Source: Topomyia yanbarensis
Lineage: Eukaryota > Arthropoda > Insecta > Diptera > Culicidae
Reading direction: 5' to 3'
Length of the DNA: 64,000 nt
Assembly: GCF_030247195.1 (NCBI RefSeq)
Contig: NC_080672.1
Location: 29,209,906 to 29,273,905 of the forward strand
Shown here: positions 23,154-33,889 of the stretch, in pieces
How positions within the stretch are numbered: position 1 is the stretch's first letter
Layout of the letters: the number at the start of each line of letters is the position of its first letter
The notes under the pieces: generated by a model
Seen by the model: only the letters and a program-made list of their open reading frames with translations
What the model was told of the DNA's origin: nothing
Database searches by the model: none
Translations under genes and position numbers: made by a program

Positions 23154-23170
23154 ACCGTCCTTATTAGGAC
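23154..23170 (+). terminator. Histone-type 3' stem-loop, unit 3
   Basis: Third copy of GTCCTTATTAGGAC, 5-bp stem and 4-nt loop, just before the array ends. Confidence 0.4.
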
Positions 23171-23189
23171 AAAGGCAAAATGGAAAAAG

Positions 23190-24424
23190 ATGGGTTGGTA
23201 ATGTATATGACATAACAGGGGTGTCGTGACCACACTTCGAAGCTATTTCAAATCTTGCAAAGCATAAATTGACATAATTTCAATGATTGTTCCTTTATGA
23301 ATGAAATGACAAATTTTCAGGTCAACGCGGCAATAACTTTGCAATTTATAGAACAATTTTATATTTTTAGTTATCATATATTAACTGTCATCTCTTCCAA
23401 ACAACTTAACCCTCTGCTGCCAACCACGTGGTTTTGCAGGGTTAAGGAGAATCATTGTAAAATGTCCAATACATAATTTTATGTTGTTACCTCCACTAAA
23501 ACCACTTCAGAACACTCCCACCTGTCATACATGTACATTGTCTGCATGTTGAAATCATTATATGAAATTATTGACCTGTATTCAACGCGGAGAACTCGGT
23601 AATAAAATTGTTTTGCTGAATATACTAACGAACGGGATCCCCAGGAAAATTTCGCTGAGCCCGGTGAATCGAACTTAATGCGCAAAATTTAGCCATTTGA
23701 AGGAGATACAAGCAGAATTTTAAGAATATGAGCATCACGGTTATGTCCCGGACATTACCCGCCCCTAGTTTATCGCTAAGCGTGTTCATTTCTGTACGGA
23801 AAAGATTCCGATGGCTGTTTCGAGAGATTTTAACATTGATATTTCAAAGCAAGAAAATTGTTCATTTCATGAATGAATGTCTCAACGAGCTTAGAATCCA
23901 GCGCATCCCCTATCAACGCAGACGCCAACAACAAAGGTTCTTTTCAGAACCACCATAATTATTATAAAGAATAACTTGAAACATTCCCACATATTTCATT
24001 GAGTATCATTCGATTTGAATTACAAGTCAAACGAGTAGTCACGACACTTCGGTTATGTCCTAGACATTACCCACCCATCTTTTTTCACCTCAGAAAAATC
24101 TCAACGACCTCGGCTGGAATTGAATCCAGACCAGTCAGGAATCTAGTGATTAGTTTAAAATCCGCCGTAGGAGTAGCCGAATGCGAACAGATGGCGTTAC
24201 TGAGAAGAGAGCTGAAAACGCCACTGAAGACTACGAAAGTAGTGAAAGAAGAAGTCTATGAGATGCCGTTCTGTGAAATGAAAAAGGGAAACATCAGGAG
24301 CGGAGGAGGAACCGAAGAAACCCAAGAAGGTCTGTGATGGACAGCAAATCAGCCGATAAATGGAGAGTGGATGGCGCATCGTAGAAACAGCAGACGAAAG
24401 AAAAATACGGAAAGAAGATAGATA
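23190..24424. other. Unrecognised DNA with internal echo
   Basis: No supported gene. CGGTTATGTCC followed by GACATTACCC occurs twice (about 23738 and 24050). An ACGACCTCGGCTGG-type block at about 24096 recurs at about 30936. These point to a dispersed repeat I cannot name. Frames of 76-112 codons lack domains. Confidence 0.4.
23406..23445. repeat. 32-bp CCCT...AGGG palindrome flanked by TTAA
   Basis: TTAA at 23406-23409 is followed by CCCTCTGCTGCCAACC, then ACGTGGTTTTGCAGGG, then TTAA at 23442-23445. CCCT termini next to TTAA are the piggyBac signature. At 32 bp this would be two joined ends, or a chance hairpin. Confidence 0.4.
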
Positions 24425-24769
24425 CACGGTGTCTTTTTTTAACAACTTTATGCAAAAAAAATCAGCATCTCTGAAACTTCAGGATATGAAAGAATGGGCT
24501 TTCCCCTTTCATTTGAAACCAAACTCAAAATAATCCGTTGGGGGGTCTAGAGCAACTTTTTTTAAGCATTTTTTCGTGAAAACATAGATTTTACAATGGA
24601 ACTAGTTTATATTTCTGCCCATAGATGGTGCTTTAGACATTCGAACAACACTAAAAGTGAGAATCTGATAGATTATTTAATTGTCTACAACTTTGTTACT
24701 AACTAAAAACCGATTTGAAATTATCCCGAAAAGTAGTTTAATATTTTTACGAATTCTAAGTCTAAGTTA

Positions 24770-25140
24770 CACACCAAAAAATAATGAAATTTAAACGACA
24801 TGTAAATCAATACGAATGTAAACATGCAACGATTGAATCAAAAATTTGATTGAAAATTACGCTAAAATCAATTGGAGCATCAAACAGCATACAATTTTAC
24901 AATCTCATTACATGTCATTCATTTTACAGCAGTATTCGAGTAAAAATACATTGAAGTGCATTGGTTTTCTGTTTAAAGAAACTGTAATTTTCAATCCACG
25001 TGTAAAATTATAGTAAAATTCGTTGAAGAAAGCACGACAAGTCGTTTGTATTTGTGGTGGGACTTAATTTTACATTTATATTCATGCTCCAAATATGTGC
25101 ATGAAAATAAACTTAAAATTACAAAATATTTTTTTCTGTG
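24770..25140. mobile_element. MITE in fold-back arm, TA duplication, copy 1
   Basis: Begins CACACCAAAAAATAATGAAA and ends TTTTTTTCTGTG, flanked by TA at 24768-24769 and 25141-25142. The opposite arm of the fold-back shows the uninterrupted site (minus strand TCTAAGATAGTTTCAC), which independently defines the insertion. TA duplication suggests a Tc1/mariner-related transposase. Nearly the same element is at 58948-59303. Confidence 0.92.
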
Positions 25141-26084
25141 TAGTTTCACAGAAGACCTAGTGGTTTGTTAATTCACAAGCACTTTTTTATTTGCCAAATA
25201 GTTGTGTTTAGTTCAATAGTGAATTCAGCGGAATTTGAGAGCTTGGAAAGTCATCTTTTAGCTGAAAATTATAATTCCCTGATACAGGGCACCATTCATA
25301 TTTTTGGGATGAGAAGTTTTAGATAAGTGTTGACCAAACTAGTATGATATTAATATTCTTTTTCATGATGGTAAGTGATTTCTCCCGCAGAAACAGACTT
25401 TTCAATTATATATGCCTTCTTTTTCATTTTTTCGATTGTTCTCAGGGATGACTGATAACTATTCTTACATGAATCTCCTACTCTGTTAGCATCTTCGTAT
25501 AAAATTGACTTGTCCTGAACTTCAACCTTTTATTTGAACAAAATCAATGAAACTTTTAACGCACCATTGCAATATTTCGCGGATTTCATTGCAACGTTTG
25601 GTTAAAAACGCTGATTATCCGTTTTCAAAATTAATTCAATGTGACAAACAGTGAACAAAAAACTTTGAGTTTTTGGATCAAGATAATTTTTTTTGGGGAT
25701 ATATTCAAGGACTTCTATGTATTTAAGGTTATTTTTGTACTCAAATCATATTTTGTTTTCAAAAGTAATACATATCGCATTATCTAGGATTAATTTAGTA
25801 ACGATATCTCGCATAATTGATAGAAAATGGCCGTAAAATCCAACTGCCACAATATGCTTTGCGGAGAAAATTTGAATAAATCATTTCACACTAACCACTA
25901 ATTTGGACAGTTACTATTGTGGTTTGCGTTAAATTAGAAACGGTGTGTCCCAACATTTCGTCTTGAACGGAGTTATAATAGCTGACTTAAACGATCATAA
26001 CCTAAATTATACGACGTTTGGTCCTTTCTAAAACACCCGTGTAACAAAACATAAATGTAAGCAAACCCTTGTAAGCAAGCAATA

Positions 26085-26286
26085 CCCAAGCAACCAAAAG
26101 TTCGTATAAGGGAGCTGCACAAGCTTCTCGTTTTAAGTAATTTTTCAGTACGTTTTATGGTCTAATAGCGGCTTAAGCAGCTTTCAAGTTCCATTAAAGC
26201 TTAAGCAGCTTGAAAGTTCGCTAAGAACTTTACGTGAACTTTAAAGTGTGCTTTTTAAGTATTATCCGAACTTCTGGTTGCTTGGG
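26085..26286. mobile_element. 202-bp MITE, TA duplication
   Basis: Termini CCCAAGCAACCAAAAGTTCG and CGAACTTCTGGTTGCTTGGG are inverted with one mismatch. They are flanked by TA at 26083-26084 and 26287-26288. The interior has further GCTTAAGCAGCTT and GAACTTT repeats in both orientations, so the whole element is hairpin-prone. Confidence 0.92.
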
Positions 26287-26904
26287 TACCTTCCGATTAA
26301 TGGTAGTCCCTTCGAACCTATCGGGAAAGATTACAAACCAAAAGCACAAATAGTTTTCTGACTCTGTCAAACATCCTAATTTTCAAAAGTTCAATTAGAA
26401 TTGTCAACGTAATGAATCCCGTCTAATATTTTTATGCCACTAAACCCAATTTTTTTTTTTGGTAATATAATAAGTGCGAGAAAACATATTTACAAACCAC
26501 TAGGTCTCGTGTGAAACTATCTTAGATATAACATTGTTAAAATCTTAAAGAACTTTTCCGGATGATTTCAGATCAATTTTTAGTGGTCAATAAACTTGTA
26601 GACAATTAAATTTTCTATCAAAATCTCACTTTTAGTGTTGTTCGAATGTATAAAGCACCATCTAGGGACAGAAATATGAATTATCTCCAGTAGTAAAACC
26701 TATATTGTTACGAAAAAAACTTCAAAAAAAAAAGTTGCTCTGGACCCCCCGACGGATTATTTTGATCTTAGTTTCAAATGAAAGGGGAAAGCCCATTCTT
26801 TCATATTCCGAAGTTTCAGAGATGCTGAATTTTTTTGCATAAAATTGTTCTAATAAATACACCGTGAGATATAACGGAGATGCTCTAGTCGTCAAAGCAA
26901 ACGA

Positions 26905-27222
26905 CGCACAGTGGGAGGGGGTGTTCCGACCTGTATTTCAATTTCACCCAATAACTTTGTTCGCTTAAAAGATAACCATTTTGCTACTTTAACAAAGTTT
27001 CATAAAATCATTTCGTCTACAACCTTTCCATACATGACTATCAATTTTGGCAAAGTTATTTTTTTCATCTGCGTATATACCCCCTTAAATCAAAATTTTC
27101 CAACATTATATTAAACTACTTAAAAAATAAAGAAACCTTTCCGAAGACATGAAAGTGCCATAGCCAATAGTTTCGTCGCAAATATCAATGTCCGGCTTTT
27201 TTTTATTCCGTCCCACTGTGCG
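26905..27222. mobile_element. MITE with CGCACAGTGGGA termini
   Basis: CGCACAGTGGGAGGGGGTG at the left and CGTCCCACTGTGCG at the right are inverted. Its right end lies directly against the next element, which has a variant of the same terminus. No transposase. The 67-codon frame inside is not recognised. Confidence 0.75.
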
Positions 27223-27224
27223 AC

Positions 27225-28046
27225 GGCGCACAGTGGCTGAAGGCTAGCCAAAACCTCAAAAATTTATTTTCGAAATATTGATATTTTATATTTTTCCTTA
27301 ATTTCTTATTTATTTAATGATGTATATTCAAAATTTTATGATCATTGGATAAGAACACAATTTTTAACATGAGTTTAAACGTAGCAAAGTCCGGACTTTT
27401 TAATGATTTTCATTTCCGAAAGCACCATTTTGATTTTGGTCCGATTTTAGCACAACTAGTTTCATTGTGTAGAGGTATGAAAGAACTTGGTTAGTGAATA
27501 AAATACATTTGGTAAATTTGCTTGGAAGTATGACTTTTTAGTTTAAATATGTTTGAGGTGGTCAGATCAAAAATGCTTTTTTCACTAATGTATTCTGTAC
27601 AAATTTCGGAATCATTTCGGAACGGTCACATAATATACATTCTATGGGAAATAACCTCTACTTTTCGAATATCATGGTCTCGTTCTGCGCCTAGGTGCAC
27701 AAAAAGGTTTAAGGAGATTTTGAAGCTTTATTGCTGATATGGAGGCGCACGGTGTTTTGTGTAAAATAGTTAGACAATCTACAATGGATTTAAAGTAGTG
27801 TTCTTCATTTTTTATGATATGGCTGACATTGGTGAACAGTAATGCAAAATCTACCATGAAAACGGGATCATAGTTATAAGAAAGGTTCAATGACACTGTT
27901 GGAAGAATGCATTTAATATTTTACGACTTTTAACATCAAAAATGAGCTCAACACCTGAAAATTAGCTTAATTTGTGATTTTCAGCCAAATTAGGTAACAT
28001 TTGAGGTTTTGTCCGACTTTTGTTTGAAGAGCCGCCGCTGTGCGGC
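27225..28046. mobile_element. TIR element with CGCACAG(T/C)GGC termini
   Basis: Left GGCGCACAGTGGCTGAAGGC and right GCCGCCGCTGTGCGGC are inverted. Subterminal AAAACCTCAAA/TTTGAGGTTTT pairs (about 27255 and 28001) extend the match. A related end, TTTGTCCGACTTTTGTATGG, occurs alone near 55103. No transposase is recognised inside. Confidence 0.65.
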
Positions 28047-28545
28047 GTGACGTACGCTGCGATCCTCAAAAGAGTGAGAGAGGATCCCAAGCTGAAGTGA
28101 AGGAGCTGGGGGAGAACGTAGTAAGAACCAGGCGTACTCGGGAAGGTGAGGTGCTGTTCGAGCTGATGGAGGATCCATTAATCGAGAGCTCGACCTACCG
28201 GGAACTCGTGGCAGAAGCAGTGGGAAGAGAAGCGAACGTGAGATCTTTAATTCAAGAAGCGGTGGTCGAGTGCAGAAATCTGGACGAGATCACAACAGAA
28301 GGTGAAGTGAGGAGCGCACTAATCGAGTAATGAAGAGAAGTTGTCAAACAGGTTGAGCAAGGCGAATAGTGTCACACAGACAGCAGCGATACACTTATCA
28401 CCAACCGCAGCCAACCAGCGTCGGAGAGATATATCAGGCGCCTGGATTTCGGCCATCAGGTGAGAAACTGTAGAGACTCGGAGAGATCTGATCTGTGCCG
28501 AAAATGTGGAGAGAAGGGACACATTGCTAGAGACTGCACAAAGTA
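28047..28545 (+). pseudogene. R1-clade ORF1 (gag) with CCHC knuckle
   Basis: A frame from 28040 (its first codons fall in the neighbouring element) includes ELGENVVRTRRTREGEVLFE, then SSTYRELVAEAVGREANVRS and VVECRNLDEITTEGEVRSAL. These are hallmark stretches of R1-type ORF1 proteins. After a stop and frame change come FGHQVRNC, a damaged first knuckle, and CRKCGEKGHIARDC (28496-28537), an intact CX2CX4HX4C knuckle. The protein would bind element RNA. Premature stops and at least one frameshift make this copy inactive. Confidence 0.8.
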
Positions 28546-28829
28546 ATCGAAGCGCTTGCTCTGTACGAACGAGGGCGGAAAGGACTACACGACGTATTAG
28601 CAAGGATCATATCGAATTTTGGAGAAGAAAGATGCATCGACGAGACGTCTCCGCTGAGCTCAAAGCGGAACCGGATGAAGTTTTCAAGCACGTTTCGCCT
28701 AATGGCTGTTCATGTTGATTCCCATCTGAATCACTCTGGCTGATGCCGTGGAATGCTACCAGAGCGGAGAAATGCGTGAAATGCAAGGACTCGTTGGCTA
28801 AGTGGTAGCAAGAGTGGGACAATGTGAAG

Positions 28830-29050
28830 AATGGAAGGTAGACCCACCGATTCATGACAAATGTGTCGTCGTGGGTGCATATGAAGCATGGAGAGGCGAA
28901 CCCTCAATTAGTTCAGTAGCTGTAGTCCGGGCACGGATGCTTCCGGAATAACTTGCATCGGTTTGGACATGCTACATCAACCCCTTTGCCCGGAGTGTGT
29001 GAACGTGCACGAGACGCCGGAACATGTGGTCTTCGAATGCCAGGCGTGAC
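28830..29050 (+). pseudogene. R1-clade ORF2 C-terminal tail
   Basis: Frames here give a decayed GRWTHR-type start (about 28837), HGCFRNNLHRFGHA (about 28930-28973) and, after a one-base shift, CPECVNVHETPEHVVFEC (28986-29040). This is a complete CX2C...H...C tail, homologous to the 1758-1988 fragment but retaining its second half. It has several frameshifts. Confidence 0.8.
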
Positions 29051-30190
29051 AGTCGACAGTATCGTCGAAGAGATGTGCTATGGTAAGCATATCTCGGATG
29101 CCGTACAAAGTAGTGACGAGTATAGTTTTCGAGTTTTAGAGGAAGTGGCGAATGGACCAACAAAGGAGCACCATCGGCTAAAAAGCCGCTGTGATACAAA
29201 AAATCGGGTTGCGCCAAAATTCCACCGCAGGGGAACTCTCCACCGGAGTACACTAGATCCACCGTCGGGGACCATTGAAGTAGTATGCGACGTAGCACCG
29301 GGTTCGGGTCATCAGGGCGCCAGTGAACCGGATGCCAGGTTCCACCAGAATCACCGGACCGACCTCAACACCCGACCGGGTAGCATTGTATCTTTGAAAA
29401 GCCAATGAACTGGAAGCTACCCTCCTTCCGGAATCGTTGGATTGACCTTGCCACCTACTGGCCCGTTGAGTTAGCTAAATCACCGCAGGGGACTAGATCG
29501 GGACGAAGTGGGGAGTTAAATGGCTTACGAAATCAAGCATCAATATCGGGATAAATCCGTCGCCGAGGAATTCACAGTAGTTTGCTGAGAGCAAATTGGT
29601 TCACGAAACAGATATCGGTATTAAGAGAAATTCCATCACCGGGAAACTCTCAGTCAGAGTAGGGTAGTTTCCCCGTCGGATAATATTCGAGTAGATGTCG
29701 ATAAAGCTGGGAGCAAAATGGCTCAAGAAAGCGGGTATCTATGTCGGGAGAAATTCCTCCGTAGGAAAACTTCCAGTCGGAGTAGGGTGAGCTCACCGCT
29801 GGCGACTAGCCGAGTATATCGTGAGAAAGCTGGGAACTGAATGACTCACAGAATTTGGAGCGAAATGGCTCACGAAATCAACAGCTAAACGGCTCCCTGA
29901 GGCGAGAACTAAATGGCGACGTAATAGATGGAGATGAAAAGCAAAAGAAGGGTCGAGAACTTAATGATTTAAGGGTCGAGCTATTTCATGGATCAAGTGA
30001 GGCTCCGAGATAGCTGCGAAAAATTCGTGATCGAAAGAAGGAGGTGCGAAAAAAGCACAGCCACAGTCGTCTGTGAAATCTACAACAACCACAATTCCTT
30101 CGAAAAGAGACAATACAACAAAATAGTCATTATTTGTATTCCTGCGACAAGGAAAGCGAGGATCGAATATAATTCGATTTCTTGGAGATG

Positions 30191-30996
30191 AACAGAATTT
30201 TTTTTTTGATTTCAAGGGTTGAAAGGTTCGACCCTCTGTTAGCGAAGTGGAATGTTAAATGAATGGAGCTCTTCTCTGTTTATCCTCAAACATTGCTCTG
30301 GAATTGTACGTCGAAGACCAACTTGCAACACGTTCATAAAATAAATTCTGCATACCACTCATAAAGAGACTAAGCATTGAACGTCTCTCATCTCCAATGT
30401 TTAAGAGTGGCTTCAAGATATGCCACGCATTGAACAAAAATTGTTACTAGTAATTTCATGTATACTATTTGAAATTTGTTTCATATATCCGAAGTCTAAA
30501 CCGATTGTGACGAATACGTTATTATGTCTAGGCAGGGCTATAGAGAGAAATTATGGGGCCCGGGGGTAGATTTTTCGAACACAGAAGCTGTCAAGCTCGA
30601 AATCTGTTGGACAAAATAATTATCAGTTAATATGTATTTCATGGAGAACTCTAGGAGAGTATACTTAATGTTGTTAATTTCAATGCCATTTTTCATTTGA
30701 AAAGTTGTTACGGTCAATTTTTTTCATTTATTTTCCGTTGGTCTCTGTCCGCACTGTGTGCCTACCATCGACTACAGAGGTTAAGCAATAATCTGTATGC
30801 GCTTGTCGCAAAGATGAAGTAAATAATTTAAAAAAATAAACCAGATATCGGTTGTACACATCGACCGGGACAAATGATTCTACTTACCTTGCGGATAAAG
30901 ACGTGACACAGGGTTTTCACCTAAGAACATCCCAACGACCTCGGCTGGGATTGAAGTCAGAATACAGAAAAATTTTCAGCTGAGTTTTCGGTTGAG
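30191..30996. other. Unrecognised DNA
   Basis: No supported gene. A GGGGCCCGGGGGTAGA block lies near 30555. The ACGACCTCGGCTGG block at about 30936 repeats one at 24096. Confidence 0.4.
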
Positions 30997-31155
30997 CGTC
31001 TTTTAAGTACTGCCATCAAATTGTGTACAGCCACCTCGCCCACTTTGTTCGACACGGACAGTTTAATTTAACAGTTTTGGGTCTTCTTCGGGTTCCGCTT
31101 GACGATGGACCAATATTTCTCGATAGGGCCCAGTTCTAGTGTGTTGGGAGGGTTC
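30997..31155 (-). pseudogene. Tc1/mariner (DD37E-like) transposase C-terminal fragment
   Basis: The minus strand reads NPPNTLELGPIEKYWSIVK and, after a stop, VGEVAVHNLMAVLKRRS. NPPN-x-PELRPIEKYW is the block containing the third catalytic residue (the Glu in PIE) of DD37E-type Tc1/mariner transposases, and Glu is kept here. The upstream catalytic Asp residues are replaced by the palindromic repeat that begins at 31155. The same family appears as a longer remnant at 63192-63770. Confidence 0.75.
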
Positions 31156-31925
31156 AAAATTTCGTGCACGCGTTCAACCTCAAACATGCTTTGCCTATAT
31201 GCACAGGTTTGCATCGAAAACCGAACCCAAGCGAACGATGTGCAAACATAGGTTTATACACAGTATACGTACACCGTGTGCGTTCACAAGAAACTTTCTT
31301 CCCATATGCACATCGCACATAATGTTCGCTCTGGTTCTGTGCTCATATTAAACCTACACTTCGTGTACGAACTCAAACACGCTATTTCGTACCTAAACAC
31401 GTGCACATGTTCGCCTGCACAACTGAACCCCATGTACGTACACGGTGTGCGTACACATCGGTTCGTGGTAGTTTTCTCTTTCTCACTCTCATCGCTACCA
31501 GCGCTGACTCTTTTTGCCATGTGCGAATCGTTCTCGTGTACGCACCCGGTGTACGTACACGGATGTTTGAACCAGAGTTTGCACATCGTTCGCTTGATTT
31601 CAATGTTCGAGGCGAACTTGTACATCGAGACGAAGCATGTTTGAAGTTGAACGCGTGCACGAAATTTTGTACACAGGTACAAAATTGTCCATGTTCATGG
31701 GAAGTCTGAAGAAAGTCACACACAAAACAGAATGAGTCATCGTTGATGATGAGTGAGCAAAAGAGAAAATTAGTGTCAAGTGCACGAACACCGCGTACGT
31801 ACATGGGGTTCGGTTGTGTAGACGAACACGCGTACGTGTTTTGATACGCATTAGCGCGTTCAGATTTACGCACAAAATGTGGGTATAAGATGACCACAGA
31901 ACTACATAGTGTTCGATGTTCATTT
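31155..31925. repeat. Interleaved inverted repeats (order A, B, A', B')
   Basis: Block A (31155-about 31293, CAAAATTTCGTGCACGCGTT...) is inverted at about 31532-31670. Block B (about 31318-31460, with GAACCCCATGTACGTACACG) is inverted at about 31775-31925. The order A-B-A'-B' is not a simple hairpin. GTACACGGTGTGCGTAC-like motifs occur several times. The region is open for 100-210 codons on both strands, an effect of the repeat structure; no frame resembles a protein. Confidence 0.75.
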
Positions 31926-32335
31926 GAGAAGACTGCTGAAGAGCGAATGTCAAATATAAAAGGCATCTTTCTGCACGAAATGAGGGTTTTGCGAATTTGT
32001 GGAATATCATGCAAAGAATTGTGTCAAGTTTAAATCGACCAACTTTTGATCGTAAAACGTTTTAAATATCTGTATGAAATTCTAGGTGGCTTTGAATGTA
32101 ACCAATTTATTAATATTTTCATATTTATTAACAATTTGGAATTGCATGGATTTTTTCGAATCTTTGTCTGGATTCACCTAGAATTCGCTAAAAAAACAAC
32201 ATTCGGTCAAATTTGTGCGCTACAACATTGTCAGTTTCTAAAAATATAACTTTTCATTTGTTTGTTAGTGTTGCTGACTTTTTTTGGTTTCGGGGAAAAC
32301 TGATTCAGATGGTTTTTGCGAGTTCTTCATTTATA
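31926..32335. other. AT-rich spacer
   Basis: No gene or repeat recognised. Confidence 0.45.
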
Positions 32336-33807
32336 CAGGGTGTTTAATTCATGGTTAAGAATCTCTCGGGGGATGATAGACTATCATACTTGGAGAAAAA
32401 AAATGTTCTACACATACCCTCAAATCTCAACCGTTACAGAGTTATTGAACTTTTTGTGTAAAAAACTTATTTGTCTTAAAATACCTCTAACTTTAAAAGT
32501 ATACTTTGTATTTCAAATGTTTTAGTTCCATTCGAAAGGTGAGAAAATTTCCTATTGAATGGTGTTCTCATATCTTTTAGCTAATTAGCTTTAATTACCT
32601 TTTAGCTGTGAAGTAGTTAAAAGTTAGTGTTTTTGAGGAGGTTTTTGCTAATTTTCTCGAAATAATGAAGTATGATTATAGCAATATCCATTATCCAACA
32701 GTTGGGTTTTAGGACGATTCATAATTTGTTCTTGGACGTCATATTCCTATCGCTTCTCATTTCTTTGCAATTTCATTACTATACTTTTCCTGTAACCGAC
32801 TGGCATGTGATTAAAAGACTCTATTTACAAGATTTCATTGGAAAGCTGAGAAAATGTCCTATCAGTGTATGTACAAATATCTTTTAGTTAAGTGTACTAA
32901 ATGATTTTTTAGTAACGAAATAACTCAAAATTTGTGTTTTTTGGAGAGTTTTTTAATTATTTTAATTATTAATCAACAATATTTATCGTTACTCTTGTTC
33001 ATTTGATGCCCTTTATTGTTCTCTATAACTTTTTATTTGACACTTCGTCTATATTTCTTTTCATTTTGTTGCTATTTAATAGTTATCACAGCATGACCTC
33101 GCCACAAATGTAGTGGGTTCGAAATCGTTAATTTTGCATATGAAACGATGTGATAAAAACGATTTTGCGTCGAAACCAAAAGAGATAATTGGATGGAATC
33201 AAAGAAAGAACTGTAGAACTTGCTGAGATGCATTATTTCCATAATAATAATGGTGATGTTTATTATTTACTATTTTAAGAAAATTAACGAAAATGCTAAT
33301 AACAGCACTAACTTTAAACTAATTTACTTTTAAAAGAATACTAAATTCACTTAACTGAAAGGTATTAATACATTTTTCTCTGTAAAATTTTCCTGGCTTT
33401 CGAATGAAAAGAAAAAAGTACAATAAGTGCCATACTTTTTCAATTAGAGCTGGTATTAGTGAAAATGAGATAAAAATATCCAAGTTAAATAACCCAAACT
33501 CATGAAAATAAGAAAAAGTAAGTGTATAATGTCAAATAACGAATTATGCAGCTCTTCAATACTAACAATCTGTATTATTAAAATGATGAGGTTAACTATT
33601 AGGATTTTCACCTGGACCTAAAATATTTGAAATACAAAGTATACTTTTTGAGTTAGATGTATTTTAAGACAAATAAATTTTTAACACAAAAAGTTCAATA
33701 ACTTTGTAATGGTTGGGATTTGATGGTATGTGTAGAACAATTTTTTTCTCCGAATATGACAAACAATCGCTCCTTGAGAGGTTCTTAACCATGAACCAAA
33801 CACCCTG
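32336..33807. mobile_element. 1.47-kb fold-back with CAGGGTGTTT ends and TA duplication
   Basis: CAGGGTGTTTAATTCATGGT at the left and ACCATGAACCAAACACCCTG at the right open inverted arms of about 210 bp (to about 32545 and from about 33600). They are flanked by TA at 32334-32335 and 33808-33809. Shared internal blocks include TGTTCTACACATACC and AAAGTATACTTTGTATTTCA. The centre is AT-rich and has only a 71-codon frame without a domain. TA target and CAGGG-type ends point to a nonautonomous Tc1/mariner-like element. Confidence 0.88.
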
Positions 33808-33889
33808 TATATTTGTATAATATTATTGAAGAATTCATAATTTAAACTTCGCATAAATTGCGAGAATAGTAACAAACCACAAATGTAAT

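Larger units (their letters stand above)
21968..23190 (+). repeat. Tandem array of three about 432-bp units
   Basis: The landmark TCATTCGG(T/C)GTGAGCTGCG occurs at 21974, 22601 and 23033. The second period is 432 bp. The first is 627 bp but becomes about 434 bp when the 181-bp insertion and its duplicated target are removed. The units share GTACGCAGTAAAAACA, the hairpin and CTACCACTAAGCGAAAGC. Unit 3 is cut after the hairpin, at about 23188. Units are very similar, so the array is fairly young. Confidence 0.9.
24425..26866. mobile_element. 2.4-kb fold-back element carrying two MITEs
   Basis: The left end CACGGTGT and right end ACACCGTG open inverted arms of about 400 bp (left 24425-25195 including a 371-bp MITE; right about 26460-26866). 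Shared blocks include GAAAGAATGGGCTTTCCCCT on the left and its inverse near 26797 on the right, and TTTAATTGTCTACAA. The centre (25195-26460) has no recognisable coding frame and holds a second MITE. Confidence 0.85.
28047..30190 (+). mobile_element. R1-clade LINE, internally deleted and decayed
   Basis: An ORF1 (gag) region with a zinc knuckle is followed after only about 300 bp by the ORF2 C-terminal Cys/His tail and a long 3' UTR. Endonuclease, reverse transcriptase and most of ORF2 are gone. The 3' UTR (about 29480-29900) has degenerate tandem units containing GGGAGAAATTCC and CAGTCGGAGTAGGGT. The left boundary abuts the preceding TIR element at 28046. The 3' end is not sharply defined. 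Confidence 0.75.

Noticed and set aside
23999..24337. 112-codon frame with a Lys/Glu-rich end
   Set aside because: Low-complexity end, no homology recognised, includes a dispersed-repeat block.
29480..29900. CRISPR-like spaced repeats
   Set aside because: Repeats are degenerate, of unequal spacing and belong to a LINE 3' UTR; the genome is eukaryotic.
31284..32014. Long open frames on both strands (132, 210, 136, 122 codons)
   Set aside because: They overlap each other on opposite strands inside palindromic GTACAC-rich repeats. No domain, and the openness follows from repeated motifs free of stops.
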